DNA from: Cymbidium sinense
Lineage: Eukaryota > Streptophyta > Magnoliopsida > Asparagales > Orchidaceae
NCBI GenBank assembly: GCA_021442155.1
Contig: CM038228.1
Coordinates: forward strand, 11,511,179 to 11,575,178
Length of the DNA stretch: 64,000 bases
Direction: 5' to 3'
The notes beneath the pieces are model-generated. The model saw only the letters and a program-made list of their open reading frames with translations. It had not been told where the DNA came from and did not search any database. Positions 24,457-37,620 of this stretch are shown one piece after another. The first letter of the stretch is position 1. The number at the start of each line of letters is the position of its first letter. Position numbers and translations under genes: made by a program.

Positions 24457-25505
24457 TAGTGAGTTAATTTGATTTAATGAAAGGCAATTCTTGTATCATA
24501 TGTCCAATCCATGCACCAACAATGAAGCTGAATATGAGGCTTTGATTGTCAGTCTAGAGTTACCGTTACTCTAAGCATCTGGAACATCGATACCTTCAAG
24601 GATTCTTAGTTAGTCATCAATTAGATTGCTGGGTCCTACAAGGTTTTAAAGCCTAAGCTCCATCACTACCACAAATACACCATGGAGTTATTGGGCCAAA
24701 TCCCATAGGATACCATTTACAAGATTCCTCGAGGAGAAAATACCGTAGAAGATGTTTTAGCCAAACTTGTCAAGGAGTTGGCATGTCCAGAAGAAGAGTC
24801 TATACCAATAAGGGTCTAAAATAGACAAGTCTTATCCCTTATTGATGCTAAACTCATCGAAAGGTACTCCCTTGAAGGGGAGGTTGCCATTACCAAAATG
24901 AATAAAGAGTTGGATTGGAGGCAACGATTCATGGATTACCTAAATATAGGCAAACTACCTCAAGAGAAGTCACTAGCCCATCAGATGAAGCAGAGAGCAC
25001 TTTCCTACGCTCTCGTAGATGACACATTATACCGGCTATCTTTCGATCATATGTGGTTATGATGTTTAGACAAACATGAAACCCGTAAGATCGTGACTGA
25101 GGTACACTCAGGGTTATGCGAAGCACACCAATCTGGCGTGAAGATGAAAGCCAAGATTAAGAGACTAGGATATTACTGGCCATTGATGATCATAAATTAC
25201 ATGGATGTAGCTAGGTGATGCCACCAATGTCAGTATACGGTGTGGTCCTACACCAGCCGCCCAACATTCTACACCCAACATTGGCTTCATGGCCATTCGA
25301 GTGTTGGGGTACATATATAGTGGGTTCGATTGACCCTCCTTATTATAAGGGTCATCAGTTCATCTTAGCTACTACCCACTACTTTTTCAAATGGACGGAG
25401 GCGATCCCACTCAGAGTGGTCATAGCTCAACATGTGCTCTAGTTTTTCAGGAACCATATCATATATATGTTCAGGGTGCCTTGACAAATTATATTTGATA
25501 ATGGT
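24457..25505 (+). pseudogene. Second Tat fragment: end of second RNase H and start of integrase
   Basis: Plus-strand piece closely related to 9060-10200. It starts in the second RNase H (NNEAEYEALIVSLEL near 24520), passes uninterrupted through LVINQIAGSYKVLKPK, the linker (KLVKELACPEEESI, KLPQEKSLAHQMKQRALSYA), the zinc-binding start (HETRKIVTEVHSGLCEAHQS) and the integrase core to WGTYIVGSIDPP (Asp position 25314-25316 is Tyr) and AEAIPLRVVIAQHVL-like residues. It is cut by copy B on the left and copy D on the right. Many stops; inactive. Confidence 0.8.
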
Positions 25506-28500
25506 TTAGGGTTATTAAACACTTAAAGCTCTACCCAAGATTAATTAAGAGAAAATAGATTTCTAATTATGTTTTTTATTTTAATTGATCAAATGATTAA
25601 TCCATTAATTTAACTCTCTTTCCAAATTACTAGATTTAATTGATTATCTTTTGAAATGACATGGGTTTAAGGGAAAAGGTTAAAAAAGAGGTCCCAACCT
25701 AATTCCATAAACCACCCACTTAATCAAGCATGATTTAATCTGATTTGGGTTTCAAATTAGTTAATTAAGTCATTAATTAATTAATTAATTAATTAGTCAT
25801 TAATTGCCATTTTGGTTGAAAAGAGAGGGAAACTTATGAAAAAGATTAGGAGGGAAGCCTAATCTAATTCCCTAAGCCTCCTTACTATTTTACAGTGATT
25901 AGGGAGTCCAAATAGTTAATTAATTACTGTTCATATGCTTAATTATCCCTTAATTAAATTAAGAAAGTAATTATGGCTTAATTAATCAATTATCCTAATT
26001 TAGTAAGTAATAAATCCCAAGAAAATTAGAGGAGGCATAGGTCATCCTCTCAAATAATCTCAAAAATTTTGGGATAAATCACTTGAATAATTAAAGAGTA
26101 ATTAAGCTAATTAATTTTTTGATTAAACCATAATTAAGTTATGTTTATTGTTCAAAACCAATTAAAAATATTTTTATTAAATTCTCCTCTAAAATATTTT
26201 TAAAATGAGCTATTATTTGCATTTTAAAGATTTTTCTATAATTAGTTATGAATTATGGAAGTTTCTGCCTTAAAAATACATTATTTAACCTTAATTAAGC
26301 CTAATCCGGTCTGCGTCACATGGGGCGCTGACGTGGCGCGCTTTTCATATGTCACCACAAGATTCGCTATTTAAGTTATCACATCCGCACGCTAAGTCAG
26401 CCGATGGTAGGCGCGATATCTATCTTCAGTGACTGTGCAGATCAAACTCGTGACATAAGAGAAAATAAGGGAGATCTAATGTTATTTGATTAGAGCTGTC
26501 CATTCCAATCACACAAGACAGACGACCCGTGATCCTTTTTCCCATGAGTGACAAATGCTAGCATCCGTCTGCCATGGATCGTTTGATCTGAGCTCACTCG
26601 AGCTTAGATGAACTTCAAAATCAACTCACACCATCAGGGAAGGAATTCGAACACATCCAATGGTCAAGATCAACTCACATGCAAATTTCCTTCAAAAAGC
26701 TCCAAGCAAAATTCCCTATTTCTACAATTTTAAAGAACTACCTTGCCGGAGCTCAACACCGACAGTGGGATCGACAAAGGTAGCTTTGTCTAGTAGAGAT
26801 GAGGCCCTATTGAGTCGCATGCAAGCCTATTTTCTTTAGTTCACTTAGTGGATCAAGTTTCATCTCTTTAAAGCTTGGTGGCAATCGAAGTCCTTCCTCT
26901 AGTGACTTGGGAGCTTGGGAAATGGCTTGGAAAGCTTCGATGATGTTCATGGAAGGTGTGTGTAAGAGGAATTAAAGTTTAGTGGTGAAACCAATGAGCT
27001 TGAATCGAGATTGGAGTGCCTTATTTTAGTTTTGAAGCTTGAGATTACTCTTGCACTTGCAAGGAGGTTCAATTTTATGTTAGGAAGCTCGCACAAAGTG
27101 AATTAATGCAACTCACATTCAAATTGAGGAGGTATACCCCTTGATTTGCTGAGTTGGACGGACGAGATGACTACCCATTTTTTGGCCGGCTAGTCACCGT
27201 TAGAGTGATAGAGGTTTCTCAATCAAGTCCACGTGGCTCGATTGGGTTGGAGGAACTCATGGGAAGTGGTTCAAGTCCTGATGTGGGGAGATCTACTTGG
27301 CTTGATCCTTTGGGTGCCCGGCTTGCATGGGAGGTGAGTCAACTCACCTCCGTTTGGTCCACGGCCGACCTAGCATGGGTCTGGTGGCTTAAGTGGATTA
27401 GGTGAAGCCTCATTTGGGTGAGTGAGGGCTGCCAAGATGATGGGAGAGTAGACTTTGCCATTTATGGGTGGAATCCTATGTAAAGAGGGCTTGACCGATG
27501 GACAATGGCTTGGATGGGACCCACTCGACTTTTGCGCTGAGTTTGGGCTGACCTAGGGTCAGTTTGGGTCGGGTTAGATCATCCATCATAGTCCCATGGA
27601 TTGGTTTTATGGGTTTTGGATTCGCTGGGTCAAATGGGTTCATATGGGTTCATGTTGGGTTGGGTTGACCAATTGGTAAAATTGGGTTAAACCAATGCTT
27701 GGGCTAGGTTCAAATGATGATTTGAAGAGTTTTGGTTCAAGTAATTTCAATCAATTTGGTTGAGGTTTGATTTTGGCTCATTTGAAATCAAATGGGTCAA
27801 GTTGACCATTTTGACCAATTTGATCAAATTGAGTTGGGTTAGGTGTTGATTCATGTTCAATTAGTCAATTGGAAATAATTTTAAGCTTTGGTTTGAATCA
27901 ATTTGGATTTAATTTGAATTTTGGCCAATTTAACCCTTTCGATCAATTTGTGCTAGGTTTGTTCAAGTTGGCCAATTGGTCAAATTGGGCTCAATCATGG
28001 CTTTGGTCAAGTTCAATAATCAATTTGAAATAAACTTGAGCCATTGGTTGCAATCAATTTGGGTTAGATTTTGATTTAACCCATTTTGACCCTTTAGGCC
28101 AATTTGGGTTAACTTGGGGCAAATGGCTAATTAGACTTGGTTTGGCTCAATTGAGGGTTTGTTCATATTCAATTATTGATTATGAGTTGGTTTGAATCAA
28201 TGGTTTCAATCAATTTGGTGCATGGTGGGTTTTAGCTAGTTTAAGTTTCATTTGGGCTAAAGGTTGACTTGGTCAAAGAACCAAGTTGGCTTAGTATTAT
28301 CCAATTGAGGTGATTGATCATCTTATGGTGATTTTTGATCATGATATGAGGCTTGGATGGCCTTGGTTCAATCCAATTTGGGTTGGATTAGAACGTGCTC
28401 CAAAAAGATCCTTTAGCCAACTTTAGGTCAAGTGGACCCAAAGGGGTCAATTGGTTTGGTTTTGGTTTTATTCATGTTTAGTTGAACTCATATATGAGCC

Positions 28501-29718
28501 TATGAATGAAATATAAATCCAACTACAAAAAATTTGGAGTCTAATGGATTTTGGCTCATTTGAAGTCTTCAAATTCAAAGGGCTAACTTGGGCTTGACTT
28601 GAGTTGACTTGAGTTTGGTTTGATAATTATAGTTTTTATTTATATTTGTCTAGATGATTGAAGGAATAATTTATTCAATTTAACTTGGGTTAGGTGGATT
28701 TTGGTTAAGTCCAAGAAATTGGCTTAAAGGGTATAAATTGGGTTTTGGTTTAATTTTGGGTTTGGTTTTGGCTATTTGGATTTATATTTAATTTATATTT
28801 AGGAATATAAATGAAGATATAAATGATTCATGAGAAAATCACTTGAGTTTGGAGTGATTTGGAAGCAAATTTGACCAAGCTCATGGATGTAAGTCAAAAG
28901 GGATATGAAGGAAATCAATTTAGTTTGATTTATTTTTGGTCATTAGAAGGTGGTTTTTATTTATATTTGTGAATATAAATAAAGGAATTATTGATTTATA
29001 AAGAAATCATTGATTCTCGGTTGATTTGGGTTAAGATTTGGTTAAGTTTATGGAGGTATGTCCATATGACTTTAGAAGGGTCTTGGTTTGGTTTGATTTA
29101 GTTTGATTTGGTTTGGATCATTTGAGTATGTATTTCATTTATATTTGTGAATATAAATGAAGTAGAAACTGATTTATAAAGAAATAAACTAATTTTGAGA
29201 TAATTTAGCTGGAGATTTGGCTAAGCCTATGTTGGTGGGTCAAATGGCTTAAGAAGGATTTTGGAACTTTGGATTTGATTTTGGATTTAAATTATTTGGA
29301 ATTGAGTTTGGACTTGGATTTGATAAATATTTGTGATGTTGAATTGATCTTAGAGAAAATCAATTGAATTAGATTTTCCTAAGGTTAAGGCTATGGAATT
29401 CAATTATAAGGTTCATGGAGAATTTTGAGCCTGGATTTGATTATGAACTTGGAAATTTGTTTTTGATTTGGCATGAATTTGGGGTTTTATTTGAAAAGGA
29501 AAGCATGGGTTGGGTTTAGGCTACAGGGTAGGAAAGTCTCCCTAAATCCCTAAGGCACTACCTATCCCTATGGCTAACCCCTTCTAAGTCTCTAGGATTA
29601 GGTTGAGTGTTCACCTAATAACTTGAAGTATCTTAGGACTAAGGAGCTCTTAGTGTCTATAAGAGTCCTAGATTTATGATGAGGAAGTTGATGACTCACT
29701 CCAAAAGTGAGGTCAACA
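25506..29718 (-). mobile_element. TGTTGA-family LTR copy D (truncated at its 3' side)
   Basis: The right end GAGGTCAACA (29709-29718) is the family start TGTTGACCTC on the minus strand. It contains five hairpin subrepeats (markers near 28700, 28873, 29042, 29220, 29380), the W-box tract with a one-mismatch palindrome (27665-27680), and a GC-richer block (about 26300-26420). It breaks off at about 25506 inside the AT-rich part, next to the second Tat fragment. The 27154-27405 stretch is GC-richer and open over 83 codons on the plus strand, but I see no domain and regard it as chance. Confidence 0.75.
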
Positions 29719-30890
29719 AGCCATCATGTAAGAAAGAGTATCATGCTAGAAACAATTTACATGTTGATAGCATCATTGGCATGCATGTGTTCATACATGT
29801 GCGATCTTCATTAGTAGACATATGAGTGGAGTCGATAACTATTATATAGGCCAAACTTTCCAAACAATTGAAATTTGGCATGAGAGGTTTCTATATGTAC
29901 TTTTAAGGTCATTTTAAGGAGGTGGCAAGCCCTTCTCGATCACATTGGTGAAAATAACTAAGAAAGTATCACTTGACATAAAGCCTAATGATGACAATAG
30001 TTAGCTATATAACACATAAGATCAAAGATAAATTGTTTATAAGAATTTATCATCTATAGGGTTATGAATTTAGGATCAAAATACTCTAAATAGCCTTAAG
30101 AAAACTTGAAGCAAGCATAAGGAAAAGAAACGTAGCCAACAACCACTAAAATTGAAGCCACATTAGAATAAACTAATTGATCATTGAAAACAACAATGAA
30201 TTAGAAGTTTTTCAATAAGAATCACCAAGAATAAAGAGTATAAAATGATTGCATAAGTAGGTCGAGTTCAGGAGTGCATCAAGTGTGTTAACAAGTTAAG
30301 GATTGATAATAATGATGATGTGGACTCGAGGGCAAGAATATTAAATTGCATGTAAGAATTAGAGAACTTAGTCTAATCATCCAACCATTAATCATTAAAA
30401 TGTTAAGTAATTATATGGGAGAATGAATGGGTAGGGTTTGTTGGCATGGATGGGAGCCTAGCGTATGGTTGCAACTAGGAGGAGAGTTAACATGCTAGTA
30501 TTGGTGCATTATTGGCAGGCGTTAGACTAACTTTTACTTGGCCCAGTCTTTGTTGCATAGAAGAGGAATGGCTGAGAGAGAGGAAAGTCGATGATGGGTT
30601 AAGGATTGAGGTATTACATTAATTGGGAAGCATAATGGCCTCAAGGCTTAATGATAAGTGTAAAAAAAATTAAAAAGAAAATTTAGTTTGATTCATGATC
30701 TATCTTGCTAGGTAGTGTTGGTGATTTGGTGGCCATATCACTTTATGCTTATAAGAAAATAATGATAAATCGAGGAGGTTATCTAATCATCAATTAAAGA
30801 GGTGAAGGTTATTAGTAATAAAAGATTATAAAAAACATGAGGCATTAGAAAGCAATGCTAAAATAAAACTTTTGGTTTTAAGTTTAGATT

Positions 30891-31088
30891 TTAGAGGGTG
30901 GTGAGTTGAAGCGACTCCATGCAATAACTTATAGTGGGGTTAATAAAGGCACGACTATCCAAAGCCTTAAAAACATTAGTAGAAGCACTGAGATATCGAT
31001 ATGGTAAAATGATATTCATTAGTCCTATGTCAATGGTGGCAGTCTCAACATTAAGAAGAGATGCAGGTGTTGAAGATAAGGCATACAA
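30891..31088 (-). pseudogene. Possible retroelement protease remnant
   Basis: The minus-strand frame contains NVFKALDSRAFINPTIS, similar in spacing to the retropepsin pattern AL-DSGAT-x-x-FIS seen in Ty3/gypsy proteases, with the Gly after DS changed to Arg. Flanking residues are not diagnostic. Could be coincidence. Confidence 0.25.
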
Positions 31089-32194
31089 TTTAAAAGCATA
31101 TAGGAAAGTATATTGGATGTTAAGAGAAAAGAAGGAACTATTAATTAAGCAGTAGACAATGAGTCAATGAGGAGCCATTAAGTCTTACTAAACTTTTTAA
31201 TGTGTATTTATGTGCATAATAATTGTAATATTAATTTTAATACGTGTTATAATATGCAATGCACTCAAAAGTATTGCAAGCTACTTTGCACAAAAGTTGT
31301 GTTAAACTAATAAATATTCAATAGAAAATATTTGGTTATGCTCATGGATGCCCCATTGTACTTTTAATTTCTTTCATGTATATTTATAGTTATTAAAGTT
31401 TTGTAAATGAGCTATGTTAGGAACATGAACTCATAAAAACTCTCTTAGATTAAGAACCATGGCAGAAAGGACAAATATAAGAGAATTTATGCTTTACACC
31501 CTAGTCTTATAACACTTGATTATACATCTCTATTTGTGTATTTACATAAGATTAAGTCATATTTATGCATATAAAAATCACTTTATATTCCTTTTTTCCT
31601 AAGTGTATTGTTGAATCAAGCTACACGATGACATTCTTATATTATTATTTTTATTTTTGTGATAATTATTTACTCATGCTTGGGTGATTTTACATCATTA
31701 ATGATAAGTGTTTATTTAAAACATTGTAAGCTTTTAAGAAAAATTGCCTTTTATTTTAAAGAAATCAATAGAAAAAGTTAAGGAACACTAAAAAACAATA
31801 AGTAAATGATTTTTTCATCAAAATTCATGCAAGATTCTTAGACAACTTTTTTAAAATAAAATGAAAATTATAATTCTGTATGTTTTTGTAGGAATCAAGT
31901 TAGTTTATGGATACAAATTTACAAAAAAGAGCTTTTCAAATATTAGTAAGAGCCAAGACGAACCATTAAGTGCATTAAAGCTAAAACACTAAATCATAAT
32001 GTCTCAAGTTTTTCGTTACATCATTCATGTTCAATGCATTATACTTGTTATATTAAATTAAATTAATTTTGTGATAATTGAGTATACTGGACTAGTTTCA
32101 TGTCAATCCTGATCAAGATGGAGAATTGTAAGGCTAACTAGATGATTTGCCTTTATTAATCAAACCTAATGTTTTCTTATCTTCTCTCTCCATA

Positions 32195-32199
32195 AGTAT
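32195..32199. repeat. Target site duplication AGTAT, left of copy C
   Basis: Identical to 39104-39108 on the other side of the TG...CA element. Confidence 0.8.
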
Positions 32200-32524
32200 T
32201 GTTGATCTCATTTTTAGAATGAGCTCTCAACCCCTCCTTCTTAGACATAGGACTTCTCTTAGACTTTAAAAGTTCCTTAGTCTTAAGACACATCTAGTGA
32301 TTAGGTAGACACTCAACCTAGTCCTAGAGACTTAGAAGAGTTAGCCATAAGAATAGGTCATGCCTTAAGGGTGTTAGAAAAATTTGCCTACCCTTAGCTT
32401 GAACCATTCCTCATCTTCCTTCCTTCAAGTCAAACTCCAAATCAATCTTATTTGATTTTCTCCAAACTCAAATCAAATCCATGATTGAAATCTATGATTA
32501 AAACCCATGATTGAAATCCATAAA

Positions 32525-33275
32525 TGAAATTCTTAAGTCCAAATCTTTCTTAAGGACTTAGCCAAAATCATGATCAAACCAAATCAAATCCTTGAGATTT
32601 TCTCATAATTCATTTATACTCTCATTTATATTCACATATATAAATGAAATATAAATTCAAAACCATCAAACTAAACTCAAAATTCAAAATCAATTCATAA
32701 ATTTTTCCTATGTCCTTTAACTTTTCCTTCATGGACTTAGCCAAAATCATGAGCAAACCAATTCAAACTCAAGGGATTTTCTCATATCTCATTTATATTA
32801 ACATATATAAATGAAATATAAATACAAATCAATCAAATCAATTCCAAAAAAAAATGAAATTCAAAATTACAAATCCTTCTTAAGTCCTTAATTCCCCTCT
32901 TAAGGAATTAGCCTAAATCATGTTCAAATCAATTCAAATTCATGGGATTTTCTCATAACTCATTTATATTCTCATTTATATTCACAAATATATATGAAAT
33001 ATAAATATACATCAATCAAACCAAATTCCAAAATTCAAATCCCTACTCCAAAATTTTCTAAGTCTTTTAAAATTCCTTTTAATGGACTTAGCCTAAATCA
33101 TGATTAAATCATTTCAAATTCATCAAATTTTATCATGATCAATTTATATTCTCATTTATATTCACATATGTAAATGAAATATAAATTCAAACAATCAAAA
33201 CCTATTCCAAAAATCAAACTCAAATCCACTCAAAATCCAACCTAAGCCTTTCAAGTCAAAATCTTGAACTTAGCC
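32525..33275 (+). repeat. Hairpin subrepeat in copy C (five units)
   Basis: Markers of the AAGTCC...GGACTTAGCC type near 32533, 32708, 32881, 33058 and 33242, one more than in copy A. The AT-rich hairpin TCATTTATA/TATAAATGA follows each of the first four. Confidence 0.75.
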
Positions 33276-34309
33276 AAATTAATTTCAAATCAAGCCAAAC
33301 TCTTGATTTTTTTTCATGATTCAATCAACCCTACAATCATGAATTCATATATAAATACAAATTTCAATCACTTAACCAAAATCCAATTCAAAAAAGCAAA
33401 CCCTAAATCCTTTCATGTTCTTCCTTTGAATATGAAATTTATAAATGAATCAAAACCCATTTGACTTCAAAACATTTGCAAATGGATTTATATTTCAATC
33501 ATAAGTCCATATACAAGTTCAATCAAACTCAAATCAAGCTTTGACCAAGCCATTTGACACTTAGGTTCACTTGACCCAAAGTGACCTAAAGTACCCTTAT
33601 GAGCAAAATTCTAATCCAAATCAAATTGGATTGAATCAAACTGACCTATACCTCTCATCATGATCAAAAATCATCATGGGGTGATCAATCAATCAAATTG
33701 GGTCAAACCAAGTCAAACCTAAGGGTTGACCAAGTCAACACTTAGCCAAAATAAAACATAACATAGCCAAAATCCACCATAGGCCAAATTGATTGAAACC
33801 ATTGATCTAAGTTCATTCATGACCTATGTTTGAACTTGACCAAGTCAACATTTGAGCCAAAACTAATTTACTTGACCCAACTTGACCTAAAAAGTCAAAA
33901 TGTGTCAAAACTTGATCTAAGCCAAATTTATTGAAATCAATGGGCCATGTTCATTCCAAATCACTTGTTGAACTTCACCAAAGCTTCAATTGGCCAACTA
34001 GACCTAACCTAGCCCAATTGACCATGAACCCAACTTGACTAAAGGGGTCATGTTGAGCCAAATTCAAACTTAACCAAAATTGTTTGGAAATAAAGATACC
34101 AATCCACTCCATATGACTAACCAAACCTAAACCTACCAATGGCCTAGCTCAAATAGGTCAAATGGGTCAAATTGGTCAACTTGACCCATTTAACCTAAAT
34201 GATGTCATATGAGCCAAATTCAAAACTAAACCAAATTGAATCAAACCAAAGCCACCAAAACATTTCAAATGGTCATATGAACTTGACCTAACCCTTGGTT
34301 TAACCCAAT

Positions 34310-34325
34310 TTGACCAATTGGTCAA
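34310..34325. promoter_or_regulatory. Palindromic double W-box in copy C
   Basis: TTGACCAATTGGTCAA, a perfect 16-base palindrome of two opposed TTGACC cores, at the same place as in copies A and B. Confidence 0.5.
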
Positions 34326-37300
34326 CTTGACCCAAGTTGACCCATTTTTAGCTAAATGGGTCAACATGAGCCAAACCATATCAAATGAACTCCAAATCCA
34401 ATGAAACTTGGCCAAACCTATTTTCTCCACATACCTAACATATTCAAATTAAAAAATAAGCAAAATGACCATTCTATCCCTAGGCCATAGAACAAATTTT
34501 TGTCATATCCATGTGAAATTTGGTCAAGCCCTCTTCATATCAACTTGATACCTTCCTAATAGGTCAAGTACACCTAATGGAGAGTGGTGCACCCAATCTA
34601 ATGGGTTTGGGTCTGACCAAATGGACCCAAGACTAAAATCCCCCTAGCTCAAATTAGCCAATTTGAAAACCTCCCTCCACTTGATTTGGAGCACATGGGT
34701 GGTTACCAATCCACTCTTAAGCTCCAATCGACCATGTGCCAACTTTAAACAGCCCAAAAAACCCTTTCCATATGGTCAATTGGATCAAAATGGAACCCAA
34801 GCTTTGGTCGTTCGATTGCCATAAGGGGAGATATACTCCCCCTAATTCCATTGAATTAACCACCCTCACTGTCGATTGAGCACTAGAGAGTGTTAGGAGC
34901 CATCATAGAGAATTCCTAAGCTTCCTAAGTGGGATTTGAATCTTGCATTTCTCAATTTTCTTCAATAGAAAATAGGGGAGCTCCTCTCATTTCCTAGCTT
35001 CTTCCACACTACAATCCACTTCAATTCCTTTTGCAAACTCCCTCAGGGGATCAAGTCGAGTGCACCCAAGCATTCACATAAGTTTCCAAAGCAAGGAGGA
35101 GTTGAATTCAATCAAAGCCATAAAGGAGAGGAAGAGAGCTTGGTCTATAAAGAGATTTACTCAACCCCAAGGCTTGAAACTTTCAACAGGGCTTCATCTC
35201 CACTAGATGAAGCTACCTCATCAAACTCGAGCACTGGTGATCGCCTCCGGCAAGGTATGGAGTTTTCTAACCACTAGGCTTAGGAGGTGTTGGTCTTTTG
35301 TGAAAGAAATGTTCATGGCATGGGAATTCCATCGTTGGATATGCTTGTCATTAGTATAAGATGGTGTGGGTAAAGTTTTATTCCAATCCAAGCTCAATCG
35401 AGCTCAGATCTTCCCTTAGATCATGGACGGTCTCTATTGATCCTTCGGGAAGAATAGGGGTAATCCTGGCCGTCCATCCATGCATTTTGGATGGACGATC
35501 AAGATTAAATGCACGTTTATAAGTCGATTTATCCTTTTTAAAATCACAGGGTGATCCCTGGCCGTTCAATCCTTGATCGAACGATGATGATCAAACCGCA
35601 TCCTGCCATCACGTCATCGTATTGATGTGATGTTTAAGTAACCCTCATAATGACGCGGTGTAAAGCGTCACGCCGCACCGTAAGCCGTGAGCTAAAGGGA
35701 TTAGCTAAGGTTTTAATTAATTTTAATTAATCTCCTGAGCTTCAAAAATTCATATCTCCCTAAATAAAAATCAAATAAATATGAGGTAAATTTCAACTGA
35801 AAGATAATTCAATCTTAAATATTCGAAAATTGATTTTAATGGATTTTGACTCATATTTTTTTTTTTTCTGATTTTGGGTTTTAATGAAAATTTTATTTTG
35901 CTATTTATTCCTTAATTAATCCTCTGATTAATCCCAAACTTTTTGAGTATATTTTGGGGGATGACTTCTGCCTCCTCTAATTTTTTTGGGATTTATTGAA
36001 GGCTTAAATGGAAGAATTTCAAATGTATTTCCTAATTACTCTCTTAATGTAATTAATAATAATTAAGGATTGGATTAGTGTTTTAATCCCTCATTGGAGT
36101 TGATTAAGGTTTAGTATTTCCTAACAATGCCTAATTTCTATCCTATTCATTCCTATGCTATCACTCAAGAAGGGTTACTTATGCTTGCACATATAAATTG
36201 TACAAACAAAATTAATCAACTAATACAAATTTTACTTTCTTTCTTTTTCCATTTCATTTCTTTTATACACATATTTATATTTAAATAAAGTGGTATATTA
36301 GTCTGGACAACCTTGAGATTGTGAGGCTCTAAGTAGCCTTAAGTAGGTCTAGTGTTTTACACCTCTGGTTAACAATAGCACTATACTCACTTATGTTTTT
36401 CTTACTTTCATGTGTGCATGTGAAAATTAGATAAGAAATCTCTTTTCTACTTAATGAAAATCATGCATAATAAACTTTTGAATTTCCTTAAATGAATTAC
36501 TTAGCATGCATTATAAAGTGTGTTAAACATTCTCATTTGTATGTATAGATATGTTTAGGATTCATTCATAAGCATGTTATACATGTTGGAAAAGAAATGA
36601 AGTGATGTATATTTTGTGAATTTAGTTCATTTTATTTAATCTTAAAATGCCTTTCTTTTTGAATAGGTTTGTTTAGAGTTCATCTAAACTTAGGATTAAT
36701 TTAAACACTTAATCAAAACATCCACTAAACAAAACTAAAATTGTGAATCTACTTTAGAAATTACTTAGGTTAGGGAAGGAAAGAGAAGTTCTCTTCTCTT
36801 TCCCTCTCTTTATAACTTAGTAATTAATTATAGGATTCACTTGAACCTAATAAAAATATGAAATAAAATCAACCCAAAATAATTAAATCACTTGAATGAA
36901 ACCCTCCTCTAAGTTGAACATGCTTTAGACTTAAAAAATTCTTAACTTAAAGCCATAGCTAAGCATACCACACAAACCTCCAAAGCACACACATTAGACT
37001 AAGTCACCACTTCTAGCTTTAGGTTAGGGCAGTGCATGATTTGATGCTTACTTTTATTTTGTGATATATGTTTTAGACTAGATGTTAGGATGAATTTGCA
37101 TAGAATGAATGGTAGGGTGATCTTAGTCTAACCATTATCTTCTGTAGGGGATTGTGCTCAAGGGGATATCATAAATAAAAATACAAAATGCTTTTGCTTG
37201 CAGATGCTTATACCCTTAAGCATAATCCAATAGACCAGGTGGACTTAGTCACCCATGTGTGGGGTGATAAGTCCAATATACTTGCTTGAGATTTTGTGTG

Positions 37301-37590
37301 GTTTGTTTAGAAAACTTTTATTTTGCAGGTGTTAGCTAGATTTTCTTTTTCTTTTTCATGTAAATTTTACAATTAAGATTTTGGAATGATTATTATGAGA
37401 ATTAGGATGAGCATTGGTCATAAGATCGTATCTTATGCACCATATGAAGCCTTAGAGCATCCACCTTCCAACCATCCAAAAGGAGGAGCCAAAGAAGAAA
37501 GAAGAAAAGAAGAATGAAGAAATGAAACTTGAAGACCCCCATAACAATGAATTCCTTGCTTAATTGTAATTTAATTCATTTATAATCCAT

Positions 37591-37620
37591 GTTGTATAAA
37601 GGTAGAGCTCGGTTACCCAA
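37591..37620 (+). promoter_or_regulatory. Candidate core promoter of the TGTTGA-family LTR
   Basis: GTTGTATAAA followed by GGTAGAGCTCGG and TTACCC. Nearly the same block occurs in copy E (41223-41250) and in copy B on the minus strand (18361-18390). A TATA-like box followed by a strongly kept block inside a drifting LTR is what a transcription start would look like; no transcript evidence is available here. Confidence 0.4.

Larger units (their letters stand above)
29719..32199. other. Spacer between copies D and C, probably older transposon debris
   Basis: No repeat shared with its flanks was found. Short open frames only. One minus-strand piece (30891-31088) looks like a decayed retropepsin. 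The rest is not identified. Copies D and C point away from each other across this spacer. Confidence 0.4.

Noticed and set aside
27154..27405. 83-codon ORF in copy D as a gene
   Set aside because: No domain; the matching parts of copies A, B and C are not open, so it is chance within a GC-richer part of the LTR.
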